Shown here: positions 1-6,544 of the stretch, piece after piece
How the letters are laid out: each line of letters opens with the position of its first letter
Numbering within the stretch: position 1 is the stretch's first letter
Origin: an uncultured Sutterella sp.
Lineage (GTDB): Bacteria > Pseudomonadota > Gammaproteobacteria > Burkholderiales > Burkholderiaceae_F
Reading direction: 5' to 3'
Length of the DNA: 12,024 bases
Assembly: GCA_900552915.1 (NCBI GenBank)
Contig: USBS01000054.1
Span: 1-12,024 of the forward strand
The notes under the pieces: model-generated
Databases searched by the model: none
The model's input: only the letters and a program-made list of their open reading frames with translations
Told to the model about the DNA's origin: nothing
Position numbers and translations under genes: made by a program

Positions 1-786
1 CGGAACGGCAGCGCACTCAAGCAGTCTTTTTCGCTTGTCATGAGTGTTCTGGAGTGCCGTTTGATGCTCGAATGGACCATTGCGCAGGCTCGCTACGGCA
101 GATTGCCCAAGTATTGGGTTCCCTACCGCTTTGCCTTTGAGGAAGTCAAACCGGATCTCGAAGGCCTTGTCGGGCGAACCGAGTTTCTCGTTCCTTCGCG
201 TCAAGCCGAATCGCGCTTTCTGTCAAACGTGGGAATTAAATTCTGTATTCCTGTATACACCAAGATCTCAGGACTTTTTGCGGGCATCCTCAAGAACGAG
301 TTCGGAGCCGAAGTTGGTTTTACTAAAAACTTGCCCGCCTATTTCGTTACGCAGAACCGGGCCGGCTGGAAAGCGTTCTACAGCAACGTTTTAACCGACG
401 ATGTGGACTGCGCCGGAAGCGGCACAGGCAAAGCCGCTGAACAGTTCGACACCGTGCTCGCAGCAATTAATCAGCACTTGATCGGCATGCTGGTCGGCGA
501 GCGAAAGCTCGAAAACGGCATCCTGATCGATCCGAACGATTTAGGTTCACGGCGTTACGTCGCTATCCGTCTGGTGCGCATGACCAAGGAAGAACAAACT
601 CAGTTTTATGAAGGACTTCTCGCCGAATTCAACAAAAGACTCAAAAAAGTCTTCGCTTCGCCACAGAAATTTCTTAATCCGAAATCGAACGCTTTCGAGC
701 AGGAGCTCGACATCAAGGTATACGCCGTGTTGAAAGCCGCGTTCGAGCAGTTTTTCGGACAAGCCGACGGCGCTCTTGCGCTCTAG
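1..786 (+). CDS. Hypothetical protein, 3' portion (5' end outside window)
   Basis: The reading frame is open from base 1, so the gene very probably starts upstream of the window. The first ATG, at base 40, has no Shine-Dalgarno-like sequence before it. The visible 261 codons end at TAG (784-786). I do not recognise the family and assign no function. The protein is soluble-looking, with no convincing membrane span or signal peptide in the visible part, and mixes aromatic-rich stretches (YWVPYRF, QFFGQ) with a lysine- and arginine-rich C-terminal third (FNKRLKKVF). Codon use resembles the neighbours, which supports real coding. It converges on rsgA with only 21 bp between the stop codons and no obvious terminator in that gap. 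A lineage-specific protein is as likely as a diverged member of a known family. Confidence 0.7.
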   Translation, partial: RNGSALKQSFSLVMSVLECRLMLEWTIAQARYGRLPKYWVPYRFAFEEVKPDLEGLVGRTEFLVPSRQAESRFLSNVGIKFCIPVYTKISGLFAGILKNEFGAEVGFTKNLPAYFVTQNRAGWKAFYSNVLTDDVDCAGSGTGKAAEQFDTVLAAINQHLIGMLVGERKLENGILIDPNDLGSRRYVAIRLVRMTKEEQTQFYEGLLAEFNKRLKKVFASPQKFLNPKSNAFEQELDIKVYAVLKAAFEQFFGQADGALAL

Positions 787-807
787 ACAGACCGCACGCT
801 GCCGACG

Positions 808-1743
808 TTATTTCTCGCAGGCCGCAACCAACTCACAGTAAAACGCGTAGCGTTCGGCATCGATGCGACCGTCGGCCACCGCCGCCTTCACCGAGCAGCC
901 GGGTTCCGTCGTGTGCGTGCAGTTGTAGAAACGGCAGCCGTCGACGCAGCGTGCAATATCGGGCATGGCACGAAGCACGTCCATCTTGGTGAGGTGCGCA
1001 AGACCGAATTCCTGAAACCCGGGACTGTCGATGAGAGCACTTTCTTTACCCTCAAAGACCGTTGTGTAGTAGGTCGTATTGGTGGTGGTTTGCTTGCCCA
1101 GGTCGAGGGCTTCGGAAAATTCCTGCGTTCTTGCCTGAGCCTGCGGACACAACACGTTGAGAATCGTGCTCTTGCCCATGCCCGACTGTCCCATTAGAAG
1201 CACACGCTCGTCCGCGAAGGTCTTTTCCAAAATAGCGCGCGTTGCATCGGCGCCGGCAAGCGCCGATAAGGCCAGCGTGCGTACGCCGAGATTCTGCAGC
1301 GACTCTAGAAAGGCCTGCGCTTCGTCGGCTTTTTCGGCAAGATCGGTTTTGTTTCGGATCACCAGCACGGGAATGCCGGCAGCCTCGGCCGCCACAATTG
1401 CCTTCCAGATGAACTTCGGATTGAAGGTCGGACGCGAGGCAAACACACACGCAATCAAAGTGAGATTGCTTGCAAGCTCCTTGATGCGCCACTCGTCGCT
1501 GCGGTAAAACAAATTGACGCGAGGTTCGACCGATTCGATTGCCACCACGCCGCCCGAAGGCTGAGAACACTTCACGATGTCGCCCACGACCACATCGGAC
1601 TTTTTGCCGCGGCGGTGCGCTTCGAACACTTCGCCCGAGTCGGTCGTGACGTAGTGATGCCGTCCGTGCGTGCGGGTGACGCGGCCGGTAATCAGCGGCC
1701 CGGTCGGCTGCGCGATTTGGTTTTGCTTGCGTTGTCGCGCCAT
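808..1743 (-). CDS. rsgA: Ribosome small-subunit-dependent GTPase A (RsgA)
   Basis: RsgA is a circularly permuted GTPase that binds the 30S subunit during late assembly and helps release maturation factors such as RbfA; it acts in the cytoplasm. The 311-residue length is normal. An OB-fold region (about 15-75) precedes the GTPase domain, whose motifs occur in permuted order: G4 NKTD (131-134), G1 P-loop GQSGMGKS (185-192), threonines of G2 (219-221) and G3 DSPG (239-242). The C-terminal zinc motif is intact, with Cys270, Cys275, His277 and Cys283 in the family spacing C-x4-C-x-H-x5-C. The start is ATG at 1743, three bases after the stop of the upstream M48-family gene, so the two are almost certainly cotranscribed. 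The first residues are basic and polar, as is common in this family. Confidence 0.97.
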   Translation of the reverse strand: MARQRKQNQIAQPTGPLITGRVTRTHGRHHYVTTDSGEVFEAHRRGKKSDVVVGDIVKCSQPSGGVVAIESVEPRVNLFYRSDEWRIKELASNLTLIACVFASRPTFNPKFIWKAIVAAEAAGIPVLVIRNKTDLAEKADEAQAFLESLQNLGVRTLALSALAGADATRAILEKTFADERVLLMGQSGMGKSTILNVLCPQAQARTQEFSEALDLGKQTTTNTTYYTTVFEGKESALIDSPGFQEFGLAHLTKMDVLRAMPDIARCVDGCRFYNCTHTTEPGCSVKAAVADGRIDAERYAFYCELVAACEK

Positions 1744-1746
1744 CGC

Positions 1747-3213
1747 TTAGGCCTGCTGCATTGAAAAGTCGCGGTGACGCAAAGCGCTTGCCTCGCGCAG
1801 AATTTCGCTCTTGCGGCGCAGATGCGCTTCGAGTTTTTCGTCGCGCAGCTTGCGTCGGCGTTCCATAGCCATGTTAAAGCGCGTGGCCTGCGTGCGCAGC
1901 TCGTCGCTTACCGCCGAGGCCTGATTGAGGCGATCGCGCTGCTCAACCAACAACGCCGCACGAATGCGGTGCGTGACATGCGGACGACGATGATTGGCAA
2001 GCGAGTAAAGAATGTTCGGAATAAGCGAATTGCGATAGTCGCGGTGAAGCTTCGCAATGGCGCGCACCAAAGGCTTGGCGCCGACAGCGGCAACCGCATA
2101 AGCATCCTCGTCGTAGTCGAGCATGCGGGTGAAGGCGTGCACAAGAAACACCGCCGGATACAGAACCACCGGCACAACCGTAAGGCAAATGCAGAAAAGC
2201 AGCCCCATATTGATGGCGCCGTTGGGAATCGCCAACGACGGCTCAATATTTAAGGACGCGTAGAACCATGTTTTTTCCGCAAGAAAGGCCAGTCCCCACC
2301 AGAACACGGTCGAAAGTCCGATGAAGAAAATCAGTCGAGCGGCATTGTGACAGCGATTGACGCGTCCGATCGCGCAAGCGGCGATTGCAAGAATTTCGGA
2401 GTTCGAGAGGCGTGCCAGTGCATGATTGAAAATCACCAGGCGCGCTTTGCCGCGGCGGCGCACGAGAATCGCATTGCCGTGGCGCCAGCTCTTGGGGCGC
2501 GACATCGTGCAGATCTCGGCATTTTCGAATTCAAGGCGCTTCAAAAGTTCGGCCAACTGAGTCTTGAGCACTCCATCCTGCATGGGCTTGGCCTGAGCCG
2601 AAAATCCGATGACGCGGGGCGCCAAAGCAATGCGCCAAATGTACCAGGCAGCCGTAGCCGCCAACGCAAACGACCACCAATGGTAGGAAGCGCTTTCGCA
2701 GACCAAAAGCAAGGCCACGAGAACCGGAGCAAACGAACACCAGCCCAGAATCAATTCCTTGAGTGCTTTGAGAAGCCATTTGCCGGCAGGCATTTTTTCA
2801 AAACCGTAGCGCTCGTTGATGCGGAATTCCTTCCACCAGCAGAGCGGAAAATCGATGAGCGCAAGCACAAAGCTCACGAAAAGCGCAATCGCAATGTGCG
2901 CTGCAAGCCCTTGGCCACACAAAGCCGTAATGCCCGCAAGCAGCACCGTAAAGCCGCCGCCGAACGTAAGCAGCAGGGCAATCCCGGCCCCGGTAAGCGC
3001 CGCCACCAGATCGCTTTGAATGATTTCGCCCGTATAGTCGATCGCTTTTCGATGTTCGGCAAGCGTGACTCGTGGACGGAAGGCGGCAGGAACGACGTCA
3101 GCACCGGCTTCCTCGCTTTTGACCTCGGAAATGGTGAGCGCCGTGTGCACGCACACGTAAAACGCAATCAAAAGGACGAACAAAATGCTCAGAACGGACG
3201 CAATGTCGGTCAT
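1747..3213 (-). CDS. M48/Ste24-family membrane protein lacking the zinc motif (probable pseudo-protease)
   Basis: This 488-residue protein belongs by sequence to the CAAX-protease/Ste24 branch of M48 metallopeptidases, inner-membrane enzymes with a cytoplasm-facing zinc site. Family signatures remain: TLAEHRKAIDYTGEI (50-64), a hydrophobic helix then WWKEFRINERYGFEKM (126-141), HGNA (245-248) and NSEILAI (271-277). Hydrophobic helices lie near 6-28, 70-120, 155-195, 293-312 and 335-360. The HExxH zinc motif, however, reads Cys280-Ala-Ile-Gly-Arg284, and the third ligand, normally Glu in ExxAD, aligns with Asp366 in LDYDEDAYA. No other HExxH occurs. Catalysis by the standard mechanism is therefore unlikely although the frame is intact. 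A strongly charged, Arg-rich tail (about 425-485) follows the domain. The gene overlaps nothing, ends 3 bp before rsgA and diverges from orn; this M48-rsgA-orn neighbourhood is familiar in Burkholderiales, where the peptidase is normally active. The ATG has no clear ribosome binding site. Confidence 0.88.
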   Translation of the reverse strand: MTDIASVLSILFVLLIAFYVCVHTALTISEVKSEEAGADVVPAAFRPRVTLAEHRKAIDYTGEIIQSDLVAALTGAGIALLLTFGGGFTVLLAGITALCGQGLAAHIAIALFVSFVLALIDFPLCWWKEFRINERYGFEKMPAGKWLLKALKELILGWCSFAPVLVALLLVCESASYHWWSFALAATAAWYIWRIALAPRVIGFSAQAKPMQDGVLKTQLAELLKRLEFENAEICTMSRPKSWRHGNAILVRRRGKARLVIFNHALARLSNSEILAIAACAIGRVNRCHNAARLIFFIGLSTVFWWGLAFLAEKTWFYASLNIEPSLAIPNGAINMGLLFCICLTVVPVVLYPAVFLVHAFTRMLDYDEDAYAVAAVGAKPLVRAIAKLHRDYRNSLIPNILYSLANHRRPHVTHRIRAALLVEQRDRLNQASAVSDELRTQATRFNMAMERRRKLRDEKLEAHLRRKSEILREASALRHRDFSMQQA

Positions 3214-3253
3214 GAAACGGCGAAGAAAAAACGATGCAGACAGTACAACTTGT

Positions 3254-3259
3254 TAATAT
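3254..3259 (+). promoter_or_regulatory. Possible orn -10 box (TAATAT) in the divergent M48/orn spacer
   Basis: The 91-bp spacer between the divergent M48-family and orn genes contains TAATATTA, an almost symmetric -10-like sequence that could serve either strand. No good -35 hexamer lies 16-18 bp away on the plus strand. An alternative reading uses TTGTTA (3250-3255) as a -35 with a weak CAAGAT -10 at 3273-3278. The choice matters because it decides whether the hairpin at 3270-3291 is inside the orn transcript. Confidence 0.3.
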
Positions 3260-3269
3260 TAAAGGCGCC

Positions 3270-3291
3270 GCGCAAGATTTGCGCTTTTTTT
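3270..3291 (+). terminator. Terminator-like hairpin in the orn leader
   Basis: GCGCAA (3270-3275), a GAT loop and TTGCGC (3279-3284) form a perfect 6-bp stem followed directly by seven T residues (3285-3291). This is the form of an intrinsic terminator reading rightward, yet the only gene it could affect is orn, whose ATG is 14 bases further on. No plus-strand gene ends nearby, since the M48-family gene upstream runs leftward. It may act as an attenuator in the orn leader, or be fortuitous. Confidence 0.45.
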
Positions 3292-3304
3292 ACAGAAAAA
3301 TTCA

Positions 3305-3874
3305 ATGTCCGAAGCAATCGAAAAAGATCCGCGCTACAGCGAAACTAATCTCATCTGGCTCGATATGGAGATGACGGGCCTGCAGCCGGAAGTCAACCGA
3401 GTCATCGAAATAGCCTCCGTAGTAACCGACGCCGAACTCAACGTTCTTGCCGAAGGCCCCGTAATCGCCATTCATCAGTCCGAAGCCGTGATGAAGTCGA
3501 TGGACAGCTGGAACACCGCTACGCACGGCCGCAGCGGTCTCACCAAGCGCGTTCTGGAAAGCACGATTTCGGAAGAAGAAGCGACCGACATCTGCCTTGC
3601 GCACTGGTCGCGCTTTGTTCCGGCAGGCAAGTCGCCGATGTGCGGCAATACCATCGGACAGGATCGCCGCTTCATGGCCCGCTGGATGCCGAGGCTCGAA
3701 GACTTCTTCCACTACCGCAGCATCGATGTGAGTTCCGTAAAGGAACTGGTTCGACGCTGGGCCCCCGGCATTCTGAGTCAATATCAGAAGTCCTCCAAGC
3801 ACGAAGCCCTAAGCGACATCTACGATTCGATCGCCGAAATGAAGTTTTATCGGGAAAAAGTTTTCAAAATCTGA
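3305..3874 (+). CDS. orn: Oligoribonuclease (3'-5' exoribonuclease)
   Basis: Orn degrades 2-5 nt RNA fragments, including linear pGpG from cyclic-di-GMP breakdown, to mononucleotides in the cytoplasm; it is essential in several proteobacteria. The 189-residue protein carries the DEDDh exonuclease set: Asp20 and Glu22 (WLDMEMTG), Asp120 (GNTIGQDRRF), His166 and Asp171, plus the family tyrosine Tyr137 in FFHYRS. Conserved blocks AEGPVIAIHQS, VPAGKSP and SSVKELVRRWAP align along the whole length with the E. coli enzyme, with a slightly longer N-terminus. ATG 3305 is chosen as the only suitable start before the first catalytic motif. The ribosome binding site is weak: the leader before the ATG is A/U-rich and follows a hairpin with a T-run. 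The gene ends 48 bases before the tRNA and has no strong terminator of its own. Confidence 0.97.
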   Translation: MSEAIEKDPRYSETNLIWLDMEMTGLQPEVNRVIEIASVVTDAELNVLAEGPVIAIHQSEAVMKSMDSWNTATHGRSGLTKRVLESTISEEEATDICLAHWSRFVPAGKSPMCGNTIGQDRRFMARWMPRLEDFFHYRSIDVSSVKELVRRWAPGILSQYQKSSKHEALSDIYDSIAEMKFYREKVFKI

Positions 3875-3888
3875 TTTTCTTGTAAAAT
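3861..3888 (+). promoter_or_regulatory. Probable promoter of the tRNA gene
   Basis: TTTTCA (3861-3866) and TAAAAT (3883-3888) are separated by 16 bp and straddle the orn stop codon. The -10 is followed by the GC-rich stretch GCCGACTCC, the kind of discriminator seen at stable-RNA promoters under stringent control. Transcription would start near 3895, about 28 bases before the mature tRNA. Cotranscription from orn is also possible. Confidence 0.45.
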
Positions 3889-3922
3889 GCCGACTCCGTT
3901 TGCGGTTTATTGTCGCAGACAA

Positions 3923-3999
3923 GGGCCCATAGCTCAGTTGGTTAGAGCAGAGGACTCATAATCCTTTGGTCGAAGGTTCAAGCCCTTCTGGGCCTACCA
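3923..3999 (+). tRNA. tRNA with CAT anticodon, probably elongator tRNA-Met
   Basis: A complete 77-base cloverleaf with encoded CCA. The acceptor stem is 3923-3929 paired with 3989-3995, with a G-U pair at position 1-72. The anticodon stem GAGGA/TCCTT frames the loop CTCATAA, with anticodon CAT at 3957-3959. The T stem is GAAGG (3972-3976) with CCTTC (3984-3988) around TTCAAGC. A73 is at 3996 and CCA at 3997-3999. It is not an initiator tRNA: the acceptor end is paired and the anticodon stem lacks the three G-C pairs typical of initiators. A CAT anticodon could also denote tRNA-Ile2 (lysidine-modified), which sequence inspection alone does not fully exclude. Confidence 0.93.
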
Positions 4000-4022
4000 G
4001 TTTCTGCCGAATCGGCATTTGG

Positions 4023-4062
4023 AAAACCTCGCGGCGTTTCGCGTCTGCGAGGTTTTTCTTTA
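4023..4062 (+). terminator. Intrinsic terminator after the tRNA (works on both strands)
   Basis: AACCTCGC (4025-4032) pairs with GCGAGGTT (4047-4054), extended by A-T pairs, with a 14-base loop and followed by TTTCTTT. It ends the tRNA transcript. Read on the minus strand, the same stem ends in TTTT and could also terminate the operon that ends with the acetyltransferase stop at 4078. Confidence 0.85.
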
Positions 4063-4077
4063 TTCTGCAGATTTTTT

Positions 4078-4602
4078 CTATTCCAAGTCCTTGCGCATAA
4101 TGCAGTCGGTCTGCGCATCGTCGCCCATCACAAAGACATGCGTGCCGACTTGCCGAAAGCCGGTGCGTTCGTAAAAGCGAAGCGCCTTTTCGTTCTTTTC
4201 CCAAACACCGAGCCAAACGTACTTTTTCCCGCGCTCTGCTGCCGTATCAATGGCTCGACTCATGAGAGCACGCCCAAGTCCTTCTCCCTGGAATTTCTTG
4301 TCCACGTAGATCCGTTCGATTTCCAAAGATTCATCATCGTGCACATCCGTCTGCGCGCAAGCTTCGTTGAGCTTCATGTAGCCGGCAAGCTCGCTGTTGC
4401 AATAGAGAAAAACAAAGGACGAATGCGGATTGAGAAGTTCTTCGCGCAGCTTCTCGAGCGCAAAAGCATGATCGAGATAAGCCTGCATGTTCTCCGGCGT
4501 ATTCGCCTCGGCAAATGTTTCGAAATAGAGCCGACGCGAGAAGTTCTGCAGAACATACAGGTCGTCAATTGTGCATCGGCGAAATCTGACGTTTCTTTCC
4601 AT
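4078..4602 (-). CDS. PaiA-like GNAT N-acetyltransferase
   Basis: A 174-residue single-domain GNAT enzyme that would transfer acetyl from acetyl-CoA to an amine in the cytoplasm. It closely resembles Bacillus subtilis PaiA, a spermidine/spermine N-acetyltransferase: NTPENMQAYLDHAFALEKL (34-52), ELAGYMKLN (71-79), SLEIERIYV (92-100), the acetyl-CoA loop QGEGLG (105-110), WLGVWEKNEKALRFY (130-144) and the terminal MGDDAQTD (159-166) all have counterparts there. The polyamine substrate is inferred from that similarity and is not proven; other primary amines are possible. ATG 4602 gives the usual family N-terminus, with a weak ribosome binding site. It lies 36 bp downstream of the ABC-transporter ATPase on the same strand, so it is probably the last gene of the importer operon, perhaps acting on the imported compound. 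Confidence 0.9.
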   Translation of the reverse strand: MERNVRFRRCTIDDLYVLQNFSRRLYFETFAEANTPENMQAYLDHAFALEKLREELLNPHSSFVFLYCNSELAGYMKLNEACAQTDVHDDESLEIERIYVDKKFQGEGLGRALMSRAIDTAAERGKKYVWLGVWEKNEKALRFYERTGFRQVGTHVFVMGDDAQTDCIMRKDLE

Positions 4603-4638
4603 TTGCCATCGATTTCACAACAGCCGGCTTGCCGCCGC

Positions 4639-5670
4639 CTATCGAGCCAAGGGCTTGATTTCTGCGAGATTGAAGAGCAGCTGCACGGCCGTCTGCGGCG
4701 CATAGAGTCGACTGCTCGAACGATTCATCACATCAACCGTCAGTTCGGTGCCGAGCGCCGCAATGCGATAGCGGATCACGTTGCCGAGCAGCTGATGCGA
4801 AACCACGATGCCCTCAACGGGCTGAGAACATGTCTGCGGGTACTTGCCCCCTTCTTCTCGCACATAGACCGATTCCGGGCGCACGGCGTAGAGCGTTGCA
4901 TCCTTCACATCAACGATGCGGGAAGCCTGTTCGCGGGTAAGCAGGTTGTAGGAACCGATGAATCGAGCCGCAAATTCGTCCGCAGGCGACAGATAAACCT
5001 CTTCGGGCGTGCCGATCTGCACGAACTTTCCCTTGTTCATCAGGAAAATGCGATCACTCATCGTCATCGCCTCTTCCTGATCGTGCGTCACGAAGATCGT
5101 GGTGAGATGCATCTCGCGCTGAATCGATCGGATTTCGTCGCGCAGGTTGCGGCGAATGCGGGCGTCCAAGGCCGAAAGCGGTTCGTCCAAAAGCAAAATG
5201 CGCGGTTTCATAACCAACGCACGGGCCAGTGCCACGCGCTGACGCTGACCGCCCGAAAGCTGACTCGGGTACTTCTTCTCATTGCCGGTGAGTTCCACCG
5301 TACGAATGGCCTGCGCCGCGCGGTGCAGGATTTCAGTTTTCGGCAATCCCTGCATCTTGAGACCGAAGGCGATGTTTTCGGCTACGGTCATGTTGGGGAA
5401 GAGCGCATAACTTTGAAACACCATGCCGATGCCGCGCTTTTGCGGCTTTGTGTGCGTGATGTCTTCCCCGTTGACATAGATGTTGCCGGCGTCGGGTCTT
5501 TCGAGTCCGGCCAGACAACGCAGCAGCGTCGATTTGCCGCAGCCCGAGGGACCGAGCAGCGTAATAAATTCGCCGTCGTCAATCTCAAAAGAAAGGTCCT
5601 CGAAGACAACCGAGGCGCCGAAGCGCTTGGCAAGTCCCTTTACCTCGACATAATGCTTGGATTGATCCAT
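4639..5670 (-). CDS. ABC importer ATP-binding protein (PotA/FbpC/PhnT type)
   Basis: The energising subunit of the importer encoded by the upstream genes; it binds the cytoplasmic face of the two permeases and hydrolyses ATP. All nucleotide-binding motifs are intact: Walker A GPSGCGKST (40-48), Q-loop Gln86 (VFQSYALFPNMTV), signature LSGGQ (138-142), Walker B ILLLDE (158-163), D-loop SALD (166-169) and H-loop His196. The C-terminal 90 residues, with AVRPESV, are a TOBE-like regulatory region of the sort found in importers of polyamines, ferric iron, phosphonates and sugars, so it does not settle the substrate. A TTG at 5691 would add seven residues. ATG 5670 is preferred because GAGAG lies about nine bases before it. 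The gap to the permease upstream is 43 bp. Confidence 0.93.
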   Translation of the reverse strand: MDQSKHYVEVKGLAKRFGASVVFEDLSFEIDDGEFITLLGPSGCGKSTLLRCLAGLERPDAGNIYVNGEDITHTKPQKRGIGMVFQSYALFPNMTVAENIAFGLKMQGLPKTEILHRAAQAIRTVELTGNEKKYPSQLSGGQRQRVALARALVMKPRILLLDEPLSALDARIRRNLRDEIRSIQREMHLTTIFVTHDQEEAMTMSDRIFLMNKGKFVQIGTPEEVYLSPADEFAARFIGSYNLLTREQASRIVDVKDATLYAVRPESVYVREEGGKYPQTCSQPVEGIVVSHQLLGNVIRYRIAALGTELTVDVMNRSSSRLYAPQTAVQLLFNLAEIKPLAR

Positions 5671-5713
5671 CTGAAATTTCTCTCGTCGCAAAAATCGGTT
5701 CCGAACACACGTC

Positions 5714-6544
5714 CTACGCCTGGGCGCTCTTGCGCTCGCGCTTGGGCCGCGACAGATACATGGCTGCCCACGTCAGAATCAGCGTAAGGAAGAAGTAGGT
5801 GGCAACGATGGCGGCATTGAGGTGTCCGCTCGTCATGCGCTTGGTGTAGAGGTAGATCTGCAGCGTCTCATAACGCGTGCCGACCAAAATGTTGGCAAAG
5901 ACGAATTCGCCCATCAAGAAGGAAAAACTCAAAAAGAGCGAAGCGAGCAGCGCTCGATTGAGATTGGGCAGAATGCAGCGCATGAAGGCCGAAAACGTGC
6001 TTGCCCCCAGCAAGTGCGCCGCATCAATGAGATCCTTGAGGTTGATCCCTTCGAGCCCGTTGGCCAACGCCCGATACATGAAGGGAACAGTGATCGTAAA
6101 GTAGGTGCCCACGAGAATCCAAGGCGTGCCCACAATAACGAAAGGTTCGCCCGCGTAGATTTGCAACAGGCCCACGGAACTTACGACCGGCGGCACCGCA
6201 AACGGAAGGATGATGAGGATTTCCATCACATCCTTGAGCTTGGGGAAATAGTAGAAAACGGCAAAAACCGCCGGCAGCACCAGAAGCGTCGAAAACACGA
6301 GCGTAGCCAGGCAGATGAAGAAGCTGCGTCCCATGGCGGCCATGAAGCGCGGATCGGTCAGAAGCTGCACGAACCATTTGGTTGTGAGCCCGTCGGGCAG
6401 AATCGTCGCACCCCAGCTCGACGAAAAGGCATAAATCACGGTGGCCACAATCGGCAGCAGCAAGATGAGGGCCGTCAAGCCGATCACAAACTTGTGATAA
6501 AGCTGCCAGCCGCCGGTTCGGTTTTGAAGCTCAAATCGCGGCAT
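5714..6544 (-). CDS. ABC importer permease 2 (inner membrane)
   Basis: A 276-residue binding-protein-dependent permease with about six membrane helices (near 19-41, 75-98, 105-127, 131-155, 190-215 and 243-265). The cytoplasmic coupling loop lies at 155-185 and has an EAA-like core, IDAAHLLGAS (163-172), where Asp replaces the usual Glu. It would form the channel with permease 1 and contact the ATPase through this loop. The N-terminal part resembles PhnV/PotC-class permeases in architecture (a first helix followed by TILPDGLTTKWF), but this is a broad similarity. The start ATG 6544 is supported by a strong GGAGG Shine-Dalgarno about seven bases upstream. The gene overlaps the end of permease 1 by 14 bp, indicating translational coupling. 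Confidence 0.93.
   Translation of the reverse strand: MPRFELQNRTGGWQLYHKFVIGLTALILLLPIVATVIYAFSSSWGATILPDGLTTKWFVQLLTDPRFMAAMGRSFFICLATLVFSTLLVLPAVFAVFYYFPKLKDVMEILIILPFAVPPVVSSVGLLQIYAGEPFVIVGTPWILVGTYFTITVPFMYRALANGLEGINLKDLIDAAHLLGASTFSAFMRCILPNLNRALLASLFLSFSFLMGEFVFANILVGTRYETLQIYLYTKRMTSGHLNAAIVATYFFLTLILTWAAMYLSRPKRERKSAQA

Noticed and set aside
1747..3213. Frameshift or assembly error as the reason for the missing HExxH motif
   Set aside because: The frame is continuous and matches family blocks on both sides of the motif; separate base changes in three codons are required, which is not how a frameshift looks.
2347..3348. Plus-strand reading frame of 333 codons antisense to the M48-family gene
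   Set aside because: It has low-complexity, charged shadow composition, and it runs into the start of orn in a different frame.
3956..4216. Minus-strand reading frame of 86 codons ending in LVGPEGLEPSTKGL
   Set aside because: The C-terminal peptide is the well-known artefact of translating the antisense strand of a tRNA; the rest overlaps the acetyltransferase gene in another frame.
4138..5787. Plus-strand reading frame of 549 codons antisense to the acetyltransferase and ATPase genes
   Set aside because: Both underlying genes are well supported on the minus strand, and the long antisense frame is expected from GC-rich third positions; it shows no domain.
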